A stretch of 64,000 bases of DNA from Mucilaginibacter pedocola (GTDB lineage: Bacteria > Bacteroidota > Bacteroidia > Sphingobacteriales > Sphingobacteriaceae): positions 806,001 through 870,000 of the forward strand of contig NZ_MBTF01000001.1 in NCBI RefSeq assembly GCF_002013915.1, read 5' to 3'. The notes below the pieces were generated by a model, which saw only the letters and a program-made list of their open reading frames with translations, was not told where the DNA came from and did no database searches. Position 1 is the stretch's first letter; every line of letters begins with the position of its first letter. The position numbers and the translations under genes were made by a program. Shown here piece after piece: positions 52,762 to 61,575 of this stretch.

Positions 52762-52888
52762 GACTACATTTGAGGCGGAAGTGAAAGCCGGGCGTTATCC
52801 GAAGCCCTTTAAGCTGAGCAAGCGCATTAATGGCTGGCGTATCGCCGATATTATCAAAGGCGTGGAAAGCCCCGGAAAAATTGAGTAA
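52646..52888 (+). CDS. AlpA-like transcriptional regulator
   Basis: 80 residues starting inside the end of the integrase gene, overlapping it by 116 nt. AGRYPKPFKLSKRINGWRIADI is the AlpA core (KxGxFPKPxxxGxxxGWRxxDI). The N-terminus is Asn/Gln-rich. AlpA controls integrase or excision in P4-like elements. A hairpin with a short T tract at 52910-52942 could end both genes. Confidence 0.82.
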   Translation: MTTDHNNQPMQPSNTQANPPHLGYWQLPSILKFLDNLGKTTFEAEVKAGRYPKPFKLSKRINGWRIADIIKGVESPGKIE

Positions 52889-52909
52889 CCAAGCTTTCAC
52901 GTGCCGATG

Positions 52910-52942
52910 AAGCCCTGCACCTCGCATGTGGGGCTTTCAGTT
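52910..52942 (+). terminator. Weak terminator after integrase/AlpA
   Basis: AAGCCC and GGGGCTT flank a loop of about 14 nt, followed by TCAGTTTT. The stem is short. Confidence 0.4.
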
Positions 52943-53151
52943 TTCAGCCGGTGCATCAGTCATATTTGTTTCTACCTGTTAAGATCGAGCCGACGGTTTC
53001 AATACAGGGTCTTAGCCGAAGCCACTCACGTCACTAACTATTAATTTTCTCTGCTTCGCATTCACAGCCCAACCAAATTAACAGCCGTTCGCTCGCTAAG
53101 GCTCCAGCTTATCCATCCCCTGTAACCATCAACTCTTACAGGAGAAAACAA

Positions 53152-53531
53152 ATGAACAACTTTTACACCAAAAATCTATCAGACTTTGGAGACCGCGAAA
53201 TCGCAATGCTTTACGACACGCTTGCAGCATGGGAACAACAGGGCTTGCCAAACGGCTTTGAAAATTCCGGTGTAAAGCCTGCCATGAATTTGAGTAGCGG
53301 TTATGTATTCCTTGTTAACGATGAATACCAGGTTGCCATGCTCAACAATCAGGACTGGAAATTTTCCACACGCTGCCTTACAGCGGCAAGGAAGGATTTT
53401 TAATTGAATTGATTGATGAGAATGCGCCGGACGCACTGCATAAAGATGATCTCGAATATCTCCTGAATGTCCTACAAACCACCGACATCGAACTTCACGG
53501 TGACTGGTTCGACCTGAAATACGACCTATAA
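53152..53531 (+). pseudogene. Small element protein, frameshifted at an AAA run
   Basis: The first frame reads MNNFYTKNLSDFGDREIAMLYDTL to QDWKFS and stops at 53403 (83 codons). An alternative frame with one added A at 53359-53361 continues as DWKIFHTLPYSGKEGFLIEL, then DENAPDALHKDDLEYLLNVLQ, and ends ELHGDWFDLKYDL TAA at 53531. The resulting protein of about 126 residues is coherent and acidic. An AGGAG box precedes the ATG. The function is unknown. A sequencing error at the homopolymer is as likely as real decay. Confidence 0.72.
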
Positions 53532-53597
53532 CTCGCCACCGTATGATATTAACCAGTGCCGTAGCGAAAGCTGCGGCATTTTTCTTAGGAGAACGCC

Positions 53598-54524
53598 TTG
53601 AATAAACCTAATTCCACCGGCAGGCAGCCTGGCACCGCTATTACTGACGAAATTGAAACCATTGTCATCGTCATTGATAACCAAATCAAAAAAGGCGTTT
53701 CTCCTTTAGATGAAACATATACAAACTTCAACAAGCCGTTCATTCGCTTTGCGCGGCATGCTTCTTCGGGAAAGTTGTACCAGGGAACGAACCACCTGCT
53801 TTTGACGAAAATAGCCAGCAATAATTTTTATATGCTCGAAGATTGGGCAAGCGCAAAAGAATGGCAAACGCTTGGTGAAACGGTACGCGCAGGAGAAAAG
53901 CCACATCTTGCGTTACAAAGGCAATATCGTTCGACGGGTTCGACGGGCACGTTTAAAACCGTTCCAATGATGACGACCGTTGAGGTATTCAACCGTTGCC
54001 AGCTATCAAGCTATCAGCGCCCGGAATATTTCCCTTGGCAGATACCGCCCACGACATTCGAGCGGCTTGCCATCATTGATACATTCGTGGAAAACACCAA
54101 AGCCGTATTTGAATATGGCGAGTTTTGTCCGAACTACAGCACCCGTATCGATACCATCAGAATGCCATCAGCGGCAATGTTCATCGACACTGAGCAGGCA
54201 AGTTCCCGGGAGAATTTTTACGCCATGCAGTTTCAGCAGCTTGCTAAATGGGCGATGTATCAATTGCGTCTCGTCCAACAAACCACCATGGGCAATGTGC
54301 ATGCAAATATTGCTGCTGAACTGTGTGCAGCGCTACTGTGTGAACGTTTCCACCTGAATACGCTTGATACGGCAAGGCATGCCGCATTTATTGGCGAGAT
54401 CACTTCCACTTTAAATGAAAACGAATTCGACGTTACGCAATGTAAGATCTTGGCTGAAAGTGCTATGAGGCATCTTTATTCGATGCAGCCTTTTGATTGT
54501 TCATACTCAGTTGATTTCCCGTAA
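53598..54524 (+). CDS. ArdC-like antirestriction protein that has lost its HExxH motif
   Basis: 308 residues with a TTG start and AGGAGA box upstream. ArdC proteins have an N-terminal ssDNA-binding domain and a zincin-like peptidase domain. Here LYQGTNHLLLTKIASNNFYMLED with WQTLGETVRAGEKP matches the N-terminal domain. The peptidase half is visible as ERLAIIDTFV..VFEYGEFCPNYSTRIDTIRMPS and a downstream VHANIAAELCAALLCERF. Where HELTHW is expected the sequence is FQQLAKW, so both metal-binding histidines and the catalytic Glu are absent. It probably acts by DNA binding, not hydrolysis. It lies directly before the primase gene in the mobilizable element. Confidence 0.72.
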   Translation: MNKPNSTGRQPGTAITDEIETIVIVIDNQIKKGVSPLDETYTNFNKPFIRFARHASSGKLYQGTNHLLLTKIASNNFYMLEDWASAKEWQTLGETVRAGEKPHLALQRQYRSTGSTGTFKTVPMMTTVEVFNRCQLSSYQRPEYFPWQIPPTTFERLAIIDTFVENTKAVFEYGEFCPNYSTRIDTIRMPSAAMFIDTEQASSRENFYAMQFQQLAKWAMYQLRLVQQTTMGNVHANIAAELCAALLCERFHLNTLDTARHAAFIGEITSTLNENEFDVTQCKILAESAMRHLYSMQPFDCSYSVDFP

Positions 54525-54548
54525 ATTGCACTCAGAAAGACCTAAACC

Positions 54549-55520
54549 ATGAAAATTATCGAAGCTAAATCCATCCCGTTAAAGCACATCGTCGAATACC
54601 TTAAAGGCAGATTTCATGAAACCGACCGAAAGGGTGATGATTGGTATTTTTCTCCATTCCGCCCGGAAGAAAAAACGGCATCGTTCAAGGTCAACACCAA
54701 ACTTAATACCTGGCATGATTTCGGAACCTGCAACAGCGGCGTTAACAGCCGACACGGTAGCGGTGGCGATGGTTTAGATCTATGGTGTGACTATCATTTC
54801 AACGACAGGCGCAGCGGTATCCCCGATGCATTGGAGGGGCTGGAAGCCTTAAGCCAATTTGCTCAGCGTGGGGAAGATTACGGCACGGTTAGGAGTAAAG
54901 AAAAACCAACGTTACAAGTACCAAGTGCCACCTTTAAAATATTGAAGATCTCAGACCGGATTACGCATTACGGTTTATTAGATGAACTGCAACGCAGGAA
55001 AATATCGTTAGAGCTGGCTAGTCTGTATTTAAAGCAGGGGCACATCCTCAATACGGTTTCCAATAAACAATATTATGGGTTCCTGTTTGCCAATGATCGG
55101 GGCGGTTATGAGTTAAGCATCCCAAACCCAAACAAAGGCACCAGCTTTAAAACTTGCATTGGGACCAAAGCAATTTCTTATGTGCCACCAGCAAAAGAAA
55201 AGCACAGCGCGGATATTTTCGAAGGGTTCTTTGATTTTTTGTCGTGGCTTGAGATCAAGAAAATCAAGCAGCCTATGCATCACAGTTATATTCTGAATTC
55301 AAATTCACTTGCAGGCGAAGCAAACGGACGGCTGATCGAAATGAAAGATAGAATTGGGTATGTTTTTCTTTTCTTGGACAATGACGAAAGCGGGTGTCAA
55401 ACATCGCACTCAATCGCCTTGGCATTGGAGCCGGAGGGTTTTCAGATGGCGGGAATGGAGGGGTTTTATAAGGGGTTTAAAGATCTTAGTGCATATATTA
55501 AACAACATTTTACAATTTAA
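54549..55520 (+). CDS. CHC2/TOPRIM-type primase-like protein of a mobilizable element
   Basis: 323 residues. The N-terminal FSPFRPEEKTASFKVNTKLNTWHDF and GSGGDGLDLWCDYH align with the CHC2 zinc-binding primase domain, but the CxxH/CxxC residues are replaced (SPFR, GTCNSG), so zinc is probably not bound. A C-terminal TOPRIM acid motif FLFLDNDESGCQTSHSIALALE follows. Such short primase-like proteins occur in Bacteroidota mobilizable elements, where they start replacement-strand synthesis after transfer. It follows the ArdC-like gene by 24 nt. Confidence 0.8.
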   Translation: MKIIEAKSIPLKHIVEYLKGRFHETDRKGDDWYFSPFRPEEKTASFKVNTKLNTWHDFGTCNSGVNSRHGSGGDGLDLWCDYHFNDRRSGIPDALEGLEALSQFAQRGEDYGTVRSKEKPTLQVPSATFKILKISDRITHYGLLDELQRRKISLELASLYLKQGHILNTVSNKQYYGFLFANDRGGYELSIPNPNKGTSFKTCIGTKAISYVPPAKEKHSADIFEGFFDFLSWLEIKKIKQPMHHSYILNSNSLAGEANGRLIEMKDRIGYVFLFLDNDESGCQTSHSIALALEPEGFQMAGMEGFYKGFKDLSAYIKQHFTI

Positions 55521-55533
55521 AAACTGCCTCATG

Positions 55534-56583
55534 CTACAAAGGAGGCAACAAACCAATACGTTTAAAGAAAATTATTAAAATTTCTATTTCCCGAAAGTCA
55601 ATTTGTTTTAGTTCCTTATGTTTTAAGTCTTCCTTCAATCTTTCCTGATTTTTCAAATTTGGTTTCTTATCAATTAACCAAGGCGTGACTTTAATACAAT
55701 CGATATAGTTTGAGGATAGTCTGTTTTCTAAAGTTTTAAACTCAGCAAAAATATCGTTATCGCGAATTTTATAAATAGCAATCACTGCAGATACAATTCG
55801 CCGAAATATTTTTTTCCCTTCATGTTTGGATAAGTATTCATTTAAAAAAACATCGCCATTATATTCGCAAAAAAAACCTAAGACTTCTATAACAAGTTCA
55901 TTTAAAAACTTACTAAGTTTCATTTTATCAAACTTGATTTGATCAATAAGTTTGGTATTTAAAATATTTTCAATTAATGTGAAAAAATCTACGGGATATA
56001 TATTAAAATCAGACTTACATATATGCCACCTACCGGAGATGTTTTCGACTACAGCGGTTAACTCATCGTTGACCATTCTTGTTTTATAGGTGAAAACATC
56101 AAAAACGGATTTTAAATATGGCACTCTTAGTTTATCACAAAGAACCTCTATAGAATCGACGTATTTGGCACCCAAAAAATGTCGAAAATCCCGAGTGGAT
56201 AAAACTACAGTTAGCTTGTTATTTTTCTTTCTCCAAAGTAGGGTTTCTTCAACAATTGTTATATATCTTTCAAAATCGTTACTTTCAAAATCAAGACAAA
56301 CCAACAAATCTGGAGTTGTCAAAAATTTTGCCTGGAAGTCTTGTTTGTTTTCCAGATAATAAAAATCTGTTATTTCGCAAATCGTTTCAGTACTGCCTTT
56401 AGTATCTCTTGTGAAAAAGTATTTTTTATTTTTTAACGAACGATTATAACGAGTCGAAGTTTCAGAATCCTTTTTGTCAAAGTCACAAATATAAGTATCC
56501 CAGCTTTCTGATTTAGAAAACTCAGGTATTACAACCCCTAAACCTATTGATGAAACTCCTATATTTAGTAAACTTGGCCTCAT
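55534..56583 (-). CDS. Unknown 349-residue cargo protein
   Basis: No family recognised. The N-terminus (LLNIGVSSIGLGVVIPEFS then YICDFD) and a later LVCLDFESNDFERYI..KLTVVLSTRDF suggest alternating strands and helices, perhaps a Rossmann-like or tubulin/FtsZ-like core, but the signature GGGTGTG is absent, so this is only a resemblance. C-terminal half is Lys-rich and helical. Base composition is much more AT-rich than the mobilization genes. It is read with the 172-residue upstream gene (10 nt gap), opposite to the primase. It is probably cargo rather than a transfer gene. Confidence 0.65.
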   Translation of the reverse strand: MRPSLLNIGVSSIGLGVVIPEFSKSESWDTYICDFDKKDSETSTRYNRSLKNKKYFFTRDTKGSTETICEITDFYYLENKQDFQAKFLTTPDLLVCLDFESNDFERYITIVEETLLWRKKNNKLTVVLSTRDFRHFLGAKYVDSIEVLCDKLRVPYLKSVFDVFTYKTRMVNDELTAVVENISGRWHICKSDFNIYPVDFFTLIENILNTKLIDQIKFDKMKLSKFLNELVIEVLGFFCEYNGDVFLNEYLSKHEGKKIFRRIVSAVIAIYKIRDNDIFAEFKTLENRLSSNYIDCIKVTPWLIDKKPNLKNQERLKEDLKHKELKQIDFREIEILIIFFKRIGLLPPL

Positions 56584-56593
56584 GAAATAAATA

Positions 56594-57109
56594 TTATTGG
56601 CCGTAGATATATTTCAACTTTTCAATATTTGCCTGGCATTTTTTACAAAATTCTAAATGTTCTTGAATTTCGCTTAAGTCACTTCTCATAAGTGTATCCG
56701 CATTATAAAGAAAGTTGTATAAATCACCAGCGAGGGGGTGATCTCCATTTGCTTGCTTACTGCTTAATAACTCTAACTCAAGTTGTGATTCAAAATTTAC
56801 TACCATTTTATCACTCTCAATCCTATCAAGCTTTTTTTGACGTTGCTCTTTTTTGCCCTTTATTACTTCTGCAAGTTCTTCATAATTTATAATGTAAGTT
56901 TGATTATCTCTTAGCACAAAAACTGAAGGCAGTAAATCGTGCAACGCCTCAAATACCTTCAATGTGAAAAACTTTTCAGACGGAAGCTTAACCAAATCAC
57001 TTACAAAACGAGGCAGATAGGCCCTATTTGTTGAGAGAAGTTTATATAGATTTTCTTTATTGTCGAAATACTTACCCTTAATATTCAACAACATCTTAAT
57101 CTTACTCAT
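56594..57109 (-). CDS. Unknown protein with C-terminal HxxxCxxC motif
   Basis: 171 residues from the ATG at 57109; the start at 57124 would add five residues. Mostly helical, with a Lys/Glu-rich middle (KGKKEQRQKKLDRIESDK) and a C-terminal HLEFCKKCQANIEKL motif, as found in anti-sigma-factor zinc clusters. There is no membrane helix. It is AT-rich, placed between the coupling protein gene and the 349-residue gene in the same direction, so the pair may be one cargo operon. A zinc-binding sensor or regulator function is only suggested by the motif. Confidence 0.65.
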   Translation of the reverse strand: MSKIKMLLNIKGKYFDNKENLYKLLSTNRAYLPRFVSDLVKLPSEKFFTLKVFEALHDLLPSVFVLRDNQTYIINYEELAEVIKGKKEQRQKKLDRIESDKMVVNFESQLELELLSSKQANGDHPLAGDLYNFLYNADTLMRSDLSEIQEHLEFCKKCQANIEKLKYIYGQ

Positions 57110-57164
57110 AATTAACGGCAACACGACGTTGCATAGGTCTAAAATAGTTATTTTTGACTAAAAA

Positions 57165-59087
57165 TTAAATATTTAGGTATGGATTGTTTTTTGCCCTATC
57201 ATTCAATTCATTCGCTTGATAGTAAGGCTTTTTCTCCAGCACCGCCGGCGGCAAATCATCAATAAACGTAAATATCGCCTTGCCTGATTCGATGCGTACC
57301 TCATCGGGGTTCATCAAATCGCGGCGGCTTGCAAAATCTTCACGTTCGTTATTCCTGCCCTTAACTGTAGTTATGTGCGATGTCTTGCCGATGGCTTTGC
57401 TTACGTATTCGGCATCGTTATTATTGTGGATGCCGAAAAAATGCCGCACGGCTGAACTGCCGATAAATATTTCCCAATTCCTGTTGTACAGGTTTTGCAA
57501 TTGCACAAGGGACTGCAGGATTGGCCAGACGGTTACATTAAAGCCCGCATAGGCACCGATAGCGGTTTCTATTTCCGGCAGATAACCCAGGGCTGCAAAT
57601 TCATCGAGAGCGAACACAACCCGTTTATTGGGCTTGCGGATCACGGCACGCATGCAGGACGTAATTACAAGCCGCAGCCAGCGTGAATGGCTGTTCAGTT
57701 TATCGGCAGGGATAATCACATAGACGGTCGTATTCTTTTGCGAAAGAACGCGGGGATCGAACCCCGATTGCAGCGATTGTTGCAGCGCAGGCGACTTTAA
57801 AAACTCTGTTGCCTGTAGAGCAGTTGATAAAATGCTGCCCCAAGTATTTTCGCCGGACTTTGCCAGCTTTTGGATTTCACTGGAGGCGTAAACGAGATTT
57901 TCAGCATTGGGATCCTCGTAATCGCTATTTGTTTCAGCTTCGCTATCGCTGGCATCTTCACTGTGCTTGCCGTTCCAGTTTTCCATCTGCGCAAGCAGCC
58001 TGTCCCATTCGTTTTGGGGGTAACGCAGCATCTTCCACAGGGTTTTAAGGCTGCGCTCCTCTCCTTCCTTATCGACAGCGATAAACAGGATAAGTCCGAC
58101 CACAATCGTCCGCGCAGAATCGGAGAAAAACTTATTCCGGTCATTCTGGACAGGCACCAGCATTTCTGCCAGCATATAGCAATCATCGACTAAATGCTGG
58201 CTTGCGGCATCCAGTATATCCATCGGGTTAAAGCGCTGCGCATCGCCCACATGCGCATGCAGTAAATCCCAGGGATTGAGCAGCACCACATTCTGCCCGC
58301 TTTTGCGCTGATAATCGCCCGTCACGGCGGCGATCTCGCCTTTAGGATCAACCACCACCCAAGAGCCATCAATATTGCCCCAGCCTAACAGATTAGGTGC
58401 AATCAGGTTGGTAAACTTCCCCGAGCGGCTACCCGCCACCGTAAGGATATGCCCTTGCTTGGAATAATTGTAATCGCCACCGATAAATATGCCCTGTTTG
58501 TGGTGGTAAGGCATTAGTTCGTCTGAAGTCGCAAATCGGGCGGTTCCGTATTTCTGCGCCTCCTGTTGCGTTTTAAATAGCCGCCAGCGCCATATCTGAA
58601 AACTTGCAAAGGCTATCAGCGAGATAGTGGTATTGACGAACAGATACGCCCAAAACTTGGGCGAACCTTCTTTCAGCAAACTGAAAAACGGCGTACCAAT
58701 CGCCAGTATTAAAATCACTGCACCCCATGCGGCGATCACGCCAAGCACCATCGCCAGCCGCAGGATCGGTGACAACGGGTGAAACAACGGCAGCCTGTTG
58801 GCTGGACGGAGGAAACGGTTAAAGCCCCGGATATAGCCGAGGATTGCTCCCACCAGGGTAATCGGGGTCAGGATAACGCCGCTAAGAAATAGCCAAACCT
58901 GATTGCGGGTTTCATGGTTGGCATAGAATTGCACCAAATGGTCGAATTCGTCTTGCGTTACACCAAAGCGGTCTAACAGCTCATTGCCTGATGGCGACTG
59001 TAAATGTTGTTTTGCAGGTGCCTGGGGATTGTTTGTTGTCGGATTGTGAGATTGTTTGCTTGCTGTATTATTCGTTTCCTCTGCCAT
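57165..59087 (-). CDS. VirD4/TraG-type coupling protein
   Basis: 640 residues. It links the relaxase-DNA complex to a type IV secretion channel. A Gln/Asn-rich N-terminal tail (1-30) precedes three or four membrane helices (about 65-160). Walker A AGSRSGKFTN (near 225), QRFNPMDILDAAS and the Walker B RVVFALDEFAALGYLPE (near 500) are followed by FIGSSAVRHFFGIHNNNDAEYVSK. The element is mobilizable only, since no mating-pore genes are present, so a helper system would be needed. Confidence 0.9.
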   Translation of the reverse strand: MAEETNNTASKQSHNPTTNNPQAPAKQHLQSPSGNELLDRFGVTQDEFDHLVQFYANHETRNQVWLFLSGVILTPITLVGAILGYIRGFNRFLRPANRLPLFHPLSPILRLAMVLGVIAAWGAVILILAIGTPFFSLLKEGSPKFWAYLFVNTTISLIAFASFQIWRWRLFKTQQEAQKYGTARFATSDELMPYHHKQGIFIGGDYNYSKQGHILTVAGSRSGKFTNLIAPNLLGWGNIDGSWVVVDPKGEIAAVTGDYQRKSGQNVVLLNPWDLLHAHVGDAQRFNPMDILDAASQHLVDDCYMLAEMLVPVQNDRNKFFSDSARTIVVGLILFIAVDKEGEERSLKTLWKMLRYPQNEWDRLLAQMENWNGKHSEDASDSEAETNSDYEDPNAENLVYASSEIQKLAKSGENTWGSILSTALQATEFLKSPALQQSLQSGFDPRVLSQKNTTVYVIIPADKLNSHSRWLRLVITSCMRAVIRKPNKRVVFALDEFAALGYLPEIETAIGAYAGFNVTVWPILQSLVQLQNLYNRNWEIFIGSSAVRHFFGIHNNNDAEYVSKAIGKTSHITTVKGRNNEREDFASRRDLMNPDEVRIESGKAIFTFIDDLPPAVLEKKPYYQANELNDRAKNNPYLNI

Positions 59088-59219
59088 CGTGATAAAGTAA
59101 GGTTTGGCTGTAAGGTCAGAAAACGCCGCATAAGCTGCAATACGTAGAACTACCTGATTTTCATTTATTTTCGTTTGGCGAAATTTTTGCGTTGTACCTT
59201 GTAATAATACTTATGAGAG

Positions 59220-59468
59220 ATGGACGGGAAAACACCGGAACAACAGCAAAAGGCTGAAAACGGTTTAGAGCGCCGATCAGCCAGGGAACATGCAGATGAG
59301 CAAATCGCAAAAATAAACCAGCGTTTCGCCGACGAAGAAAAACGCATGACGCGATTTGTAACGTTCCTGTTTTTATTCTTGCTGGCGATTATGCTGATCT
59401 CTCTTGCCTGGTATTATTTTTCCGGAGGCAAGTTCCCTGTGCAATCTGAAATGTATAAGCTGCCATAG
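59220..59468 (+). CDS. Small coiled-coil membrane protein
   Basis: 82 residues. A charged coiled-coil head (QQQKAENGLERRSAREHADEQIAKINQRF) is followed by one membrane helix (TFLFLFLLAIMLISLAWYYF) and a short tail. It lies between the coupling protein and oriT. Similar small proteins near Mob genes are known, but no function can be assigned. Confidence 0.6.
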   Translation: MDGKTPEQQQKAENGLERRSAREHADEQIAKINQRFADEEKRMTRFVTFLFLFLLAIMLISLAWYYFSGGKFPVQSEMYKLP

Positions 59469-59610
59469 TTTTTGCCTGTAATTTTTTCTTTTCATGGCAA
59501 TTATTTTTCTGTGCGTTACTGGTGCCAGCCGATAGCTGTTGTGCGCAGGCGGGTATTGCCGGTAAGTACCTGGTATGATTGACTTATTATGTGTTTTTGA
59601 TATAGTGGTC

Positions 59611-59712
59611 ATGGAGTTGCAAGACGTGGCTTGTCCGGACAAAAACGCTATCGCTGTTTGTCCGGACAAGCCGTCTTGCAAGGGGGCGTTGCCCCCGCTT
59701 GACCCCCCAAAA
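59611..59712 (+). other. Candidate origin of transfer (oriT)
   Basis: A near-perfect inverted repeat of about 26 nt: TTGCAAGACGTGGCTTGTCC and GGACAAGCCGTCTTGCAA. Each arm includes the palindrome TTGTCCGGACAA, and the arms are separated by about 10 nt. Next to it lies GGGGGCGTTGCCCCC and a C-rich tract (TTGACCCCCC), the kind of sequence found near nick sites of mobilizable elements. It lies just upstream of mobC and the relaxase gene, the expected location. Confidence 0.65.
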
Positions 59713-59738
59713 GTAAACCTACAACCCATGACCACAAT

Positions 59739-60107
59739 ATGCCGAGACCCCAAAAACAGGGCGAGGATAAACGCGACTACTCTATCGAGATCCGCGTAAC
59801 CTTCGCAGAAAAAACCGCCATACAGATTGCTGCCAAAGACAGCCGCTTGACTGTAAGCGACTTTGCGCGTGCGCGTCTTATCGAAGCCAAGCCCCTGCGC
59901 CATGTTCCGAATGCCGACCGGGAACTGCTGCTAAAGCACCTTGCCGAAACCAACAAACAGGGCAGCAACCTGAACCAGATCGCCCGGGTGTTGAACATGG
60001 AGGGCAACAGCAAGGTCGTTTCACAACAACTGATGAAGTCTATCGAAACCGCCATCGCCAAATATGAGGAAGCGCACAACACCCTAATGGAATTGCTCGT
60101 ATGGTAA
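59739..60107 (+). CDS. mobC: MobC-type relaxosome accessory protein
   Basis: 122 residues. A basic N-terminal segment (SIEIRVTFAEKTAIQIAAKDSRLTVSDFARARL) is a ribbon-helix-helix-like DNA-binding domain, followed by KHLAETNKQGSNLNQIARVLN, the MobC signature. It binds oriT beside the relaxase and opens the DNA. Its end overlaps the relaxase start by 7 nt, giving translational coupling. Confidence 0.87.
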   Translation: MPRPQKQGEDKRDYSIEIRVTFAEKTAIQIAAKDSRLTVSDFARARLIEAKPLRHVPNADRELLLKHLAETNKQGSNLNQIARVLNMEGNSKVVSQQLMKSIETAIAKYEEAHNTLMELLVW

Positions 60108-61123
60108 TACGGGGCGGCACACGCGGCAATGGTCGGCAGCTATCAGAATATCTGCTAACGATGGCTGAAAACGAAAACATCCAGATCCTGGAAGTTGCCG
60201 GGCGCAGAAACGCGGAAGAACAGTATTTGCACCAAACCATCCACAGCATGGATTTAATGTCCGAACTCACCAAGAGCGAGAAAGGCATGTACCACGCCCA
60301 GATCAATCCCGCCTATGGCGAGGATAAAAATATAGATTGGTTCAAAGCCGCCGATATGCTTGGCACCGAACTTGGCTTGGAACACCAGCGCCGTGTGATT
60401 GTCTTGCACGAGAAGAAAGGTCGCACACATGCCCATGTCGTTTGGGAACGTTATGACTACGAAACCGGTACCATGAAATCAGACAGCTTCAGCCGCCTTG
60501 CACAAGATCGGGCAAGGCAGAACATGGAAGTTGCGTTCGGTCACAAACAAACGCCGCGCCGCAACCAGCACAAGCCTGAACTGAAAGCATCCCTTACACA
60601 ACTTTGGAACCAAACGGGCACGGGAGCGCAGTTTATCACCGCCTGCAAGAATAATGATTATATGATTGCCCAGGGATCGGGGCGAAATCCGTTTATCGTC
60701 GTCGATCTAAACGGGCATTCGTTCGACCTGACGCGCCAGCTTAAAGGCGTGCGGTTAAAAGACGTTCGCCAGCGCTTACGCAACGAAACGCTAATCACGG
60801 AAAAAGAAGCCATCGTTATCATGCGCAATAAGAAATCCGAACGTGACGCAGGCGGCAGGGAAAAACAAAAGGCGCAGTTCAATGCGACGATGAAAGATGT
60901 GGCAAAAAACATCCGGCACGAGTTTTCGGCAAGCGGTGCTGAAGCGACCAAAGAGAAACAGCCTGCCTCCATCCCGAGCGAAAAACCGATTGCTACGCAG
61001 TTCGCAGAAAACAGGCAGGAAACCGAATTACAACGCATGCGCAGGGCGTTGGCGGAACAGCGCAAGAGCGATGCGCAAAAACAACATGACCGCAGTCGCG
61101 ATAAAGGTATGGATTACGGTTAA
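60101..61123 (+). CDS. mobA: MobA/VirD2-type relaxase
   Basis: 340 residues. The enzyme nicks oriT and stays bound to the 5' end of the transferred strand. Motif III histidines are in RTHAHVVWERYD, and the downstream SFSRLAQDRARQNMEVAFGHKQ matches the MobA/VirD2 family. The catalytic Tyr is probably among those in the N-terminal 60 residues (EYLLTM region). The C-terminal 100 residues are charged and low-complexity. It is coupled to mobC. Confidence 0.86.
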   Translation: MVIRGGTRGNGRQLSEYLLTMAENENIQILEVAGRRNAEEQYLHQTIHSMDLMSELTKSEKGMYHAQINPAYGEDKNIDWFKAADMLGTELGLEHQRRVIVLHEKKGRTHAHVVWERYDYETGTMKSDSFSRLAQDRARQNMEVAFGHKQTPRRNQHKPELKASLTQLWNQTGTGAQFITACKNNDYMIAQGSGRNPFIVVDLNGHSFDLTRQLKGVRLKDVRQRLRNETLITEKEAIVIMRNKKSERDAGGREKQKAQFNATMKDVAKNIRHEFSASGAEATKEKQPASIPSEKPIATQFAENRQETELQRMRRALAEQRKSDAQKQHDRSRDKGMDYG

Positions 61124-61127
61124 AAAC

Positions 61128-61160
61128 AAAGCCCCGTTACACTCGCTGTATTGGGGCTTT
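61128..61160. terminator. Bidirectional terminator after the relaxase gene
   Basis: AAAGCCCC and GGGGCTTT form an eight-pair stem with a 17-nt loop, just behind the relaxase stop codon. Confidence 0.7.
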
Positions 61161-61243
61161 AACCTAAACCTTATCACAATAGTGGCGGAGGCCACCAGTA
61201 ATAGAAGCTGCGAAGGTAATATTTTCTTTTTAATTTAATTCTT

Positions 61244-61414
61244 TCACTTCGCCCAAAACCATTTTTTCCTGTCGCAGACGTAGCATTGATAGTATTTAAG
61301 AGGTAGCCAAAATAGTAGCGCTTTAAATAATATTGGCCGGGGTGTTCGTATCCAATGTGTGTTTCCACAAACACAAGGGCGTTTTTGAATGGTCAGTTTG
61401 GGGGAATTTGCCAT
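61244..61414 (-). CDS. Small zinc-ribbon-like protein
   Basis: 56 residues from the ATG at 61414. KRPCVCGNTHW and later YQCYVCDRKKWFW form a two-CxC/CxxC pattern with aromatic residues, the layout of small zinc-ribbon proteins. The start at 61441 would add nine residues. The family is not identified. Its coding direction is opposite to the relaxase. Confidence 0.5.
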   Translation of the reverse strand: MANSPKLTIQKRPCVCGNTHWIRTPRPILFKALLFWLPLKYYQCYVCDRKKWFWAK

Positions 61415-61575
61415 GAAAACTTTTTGTTTAAGTTCCCACAATATTGGCGTTAATCGGTACTCAAATATAGCAAACTAAAACTTTGGATTAAATTAAAAGT
61501 TAAATTAATGAGGCATATTATTTCAAGAACTTTAGATTGCAAAACAGCGCTACTAACCAGATATAAATTCTCGCA

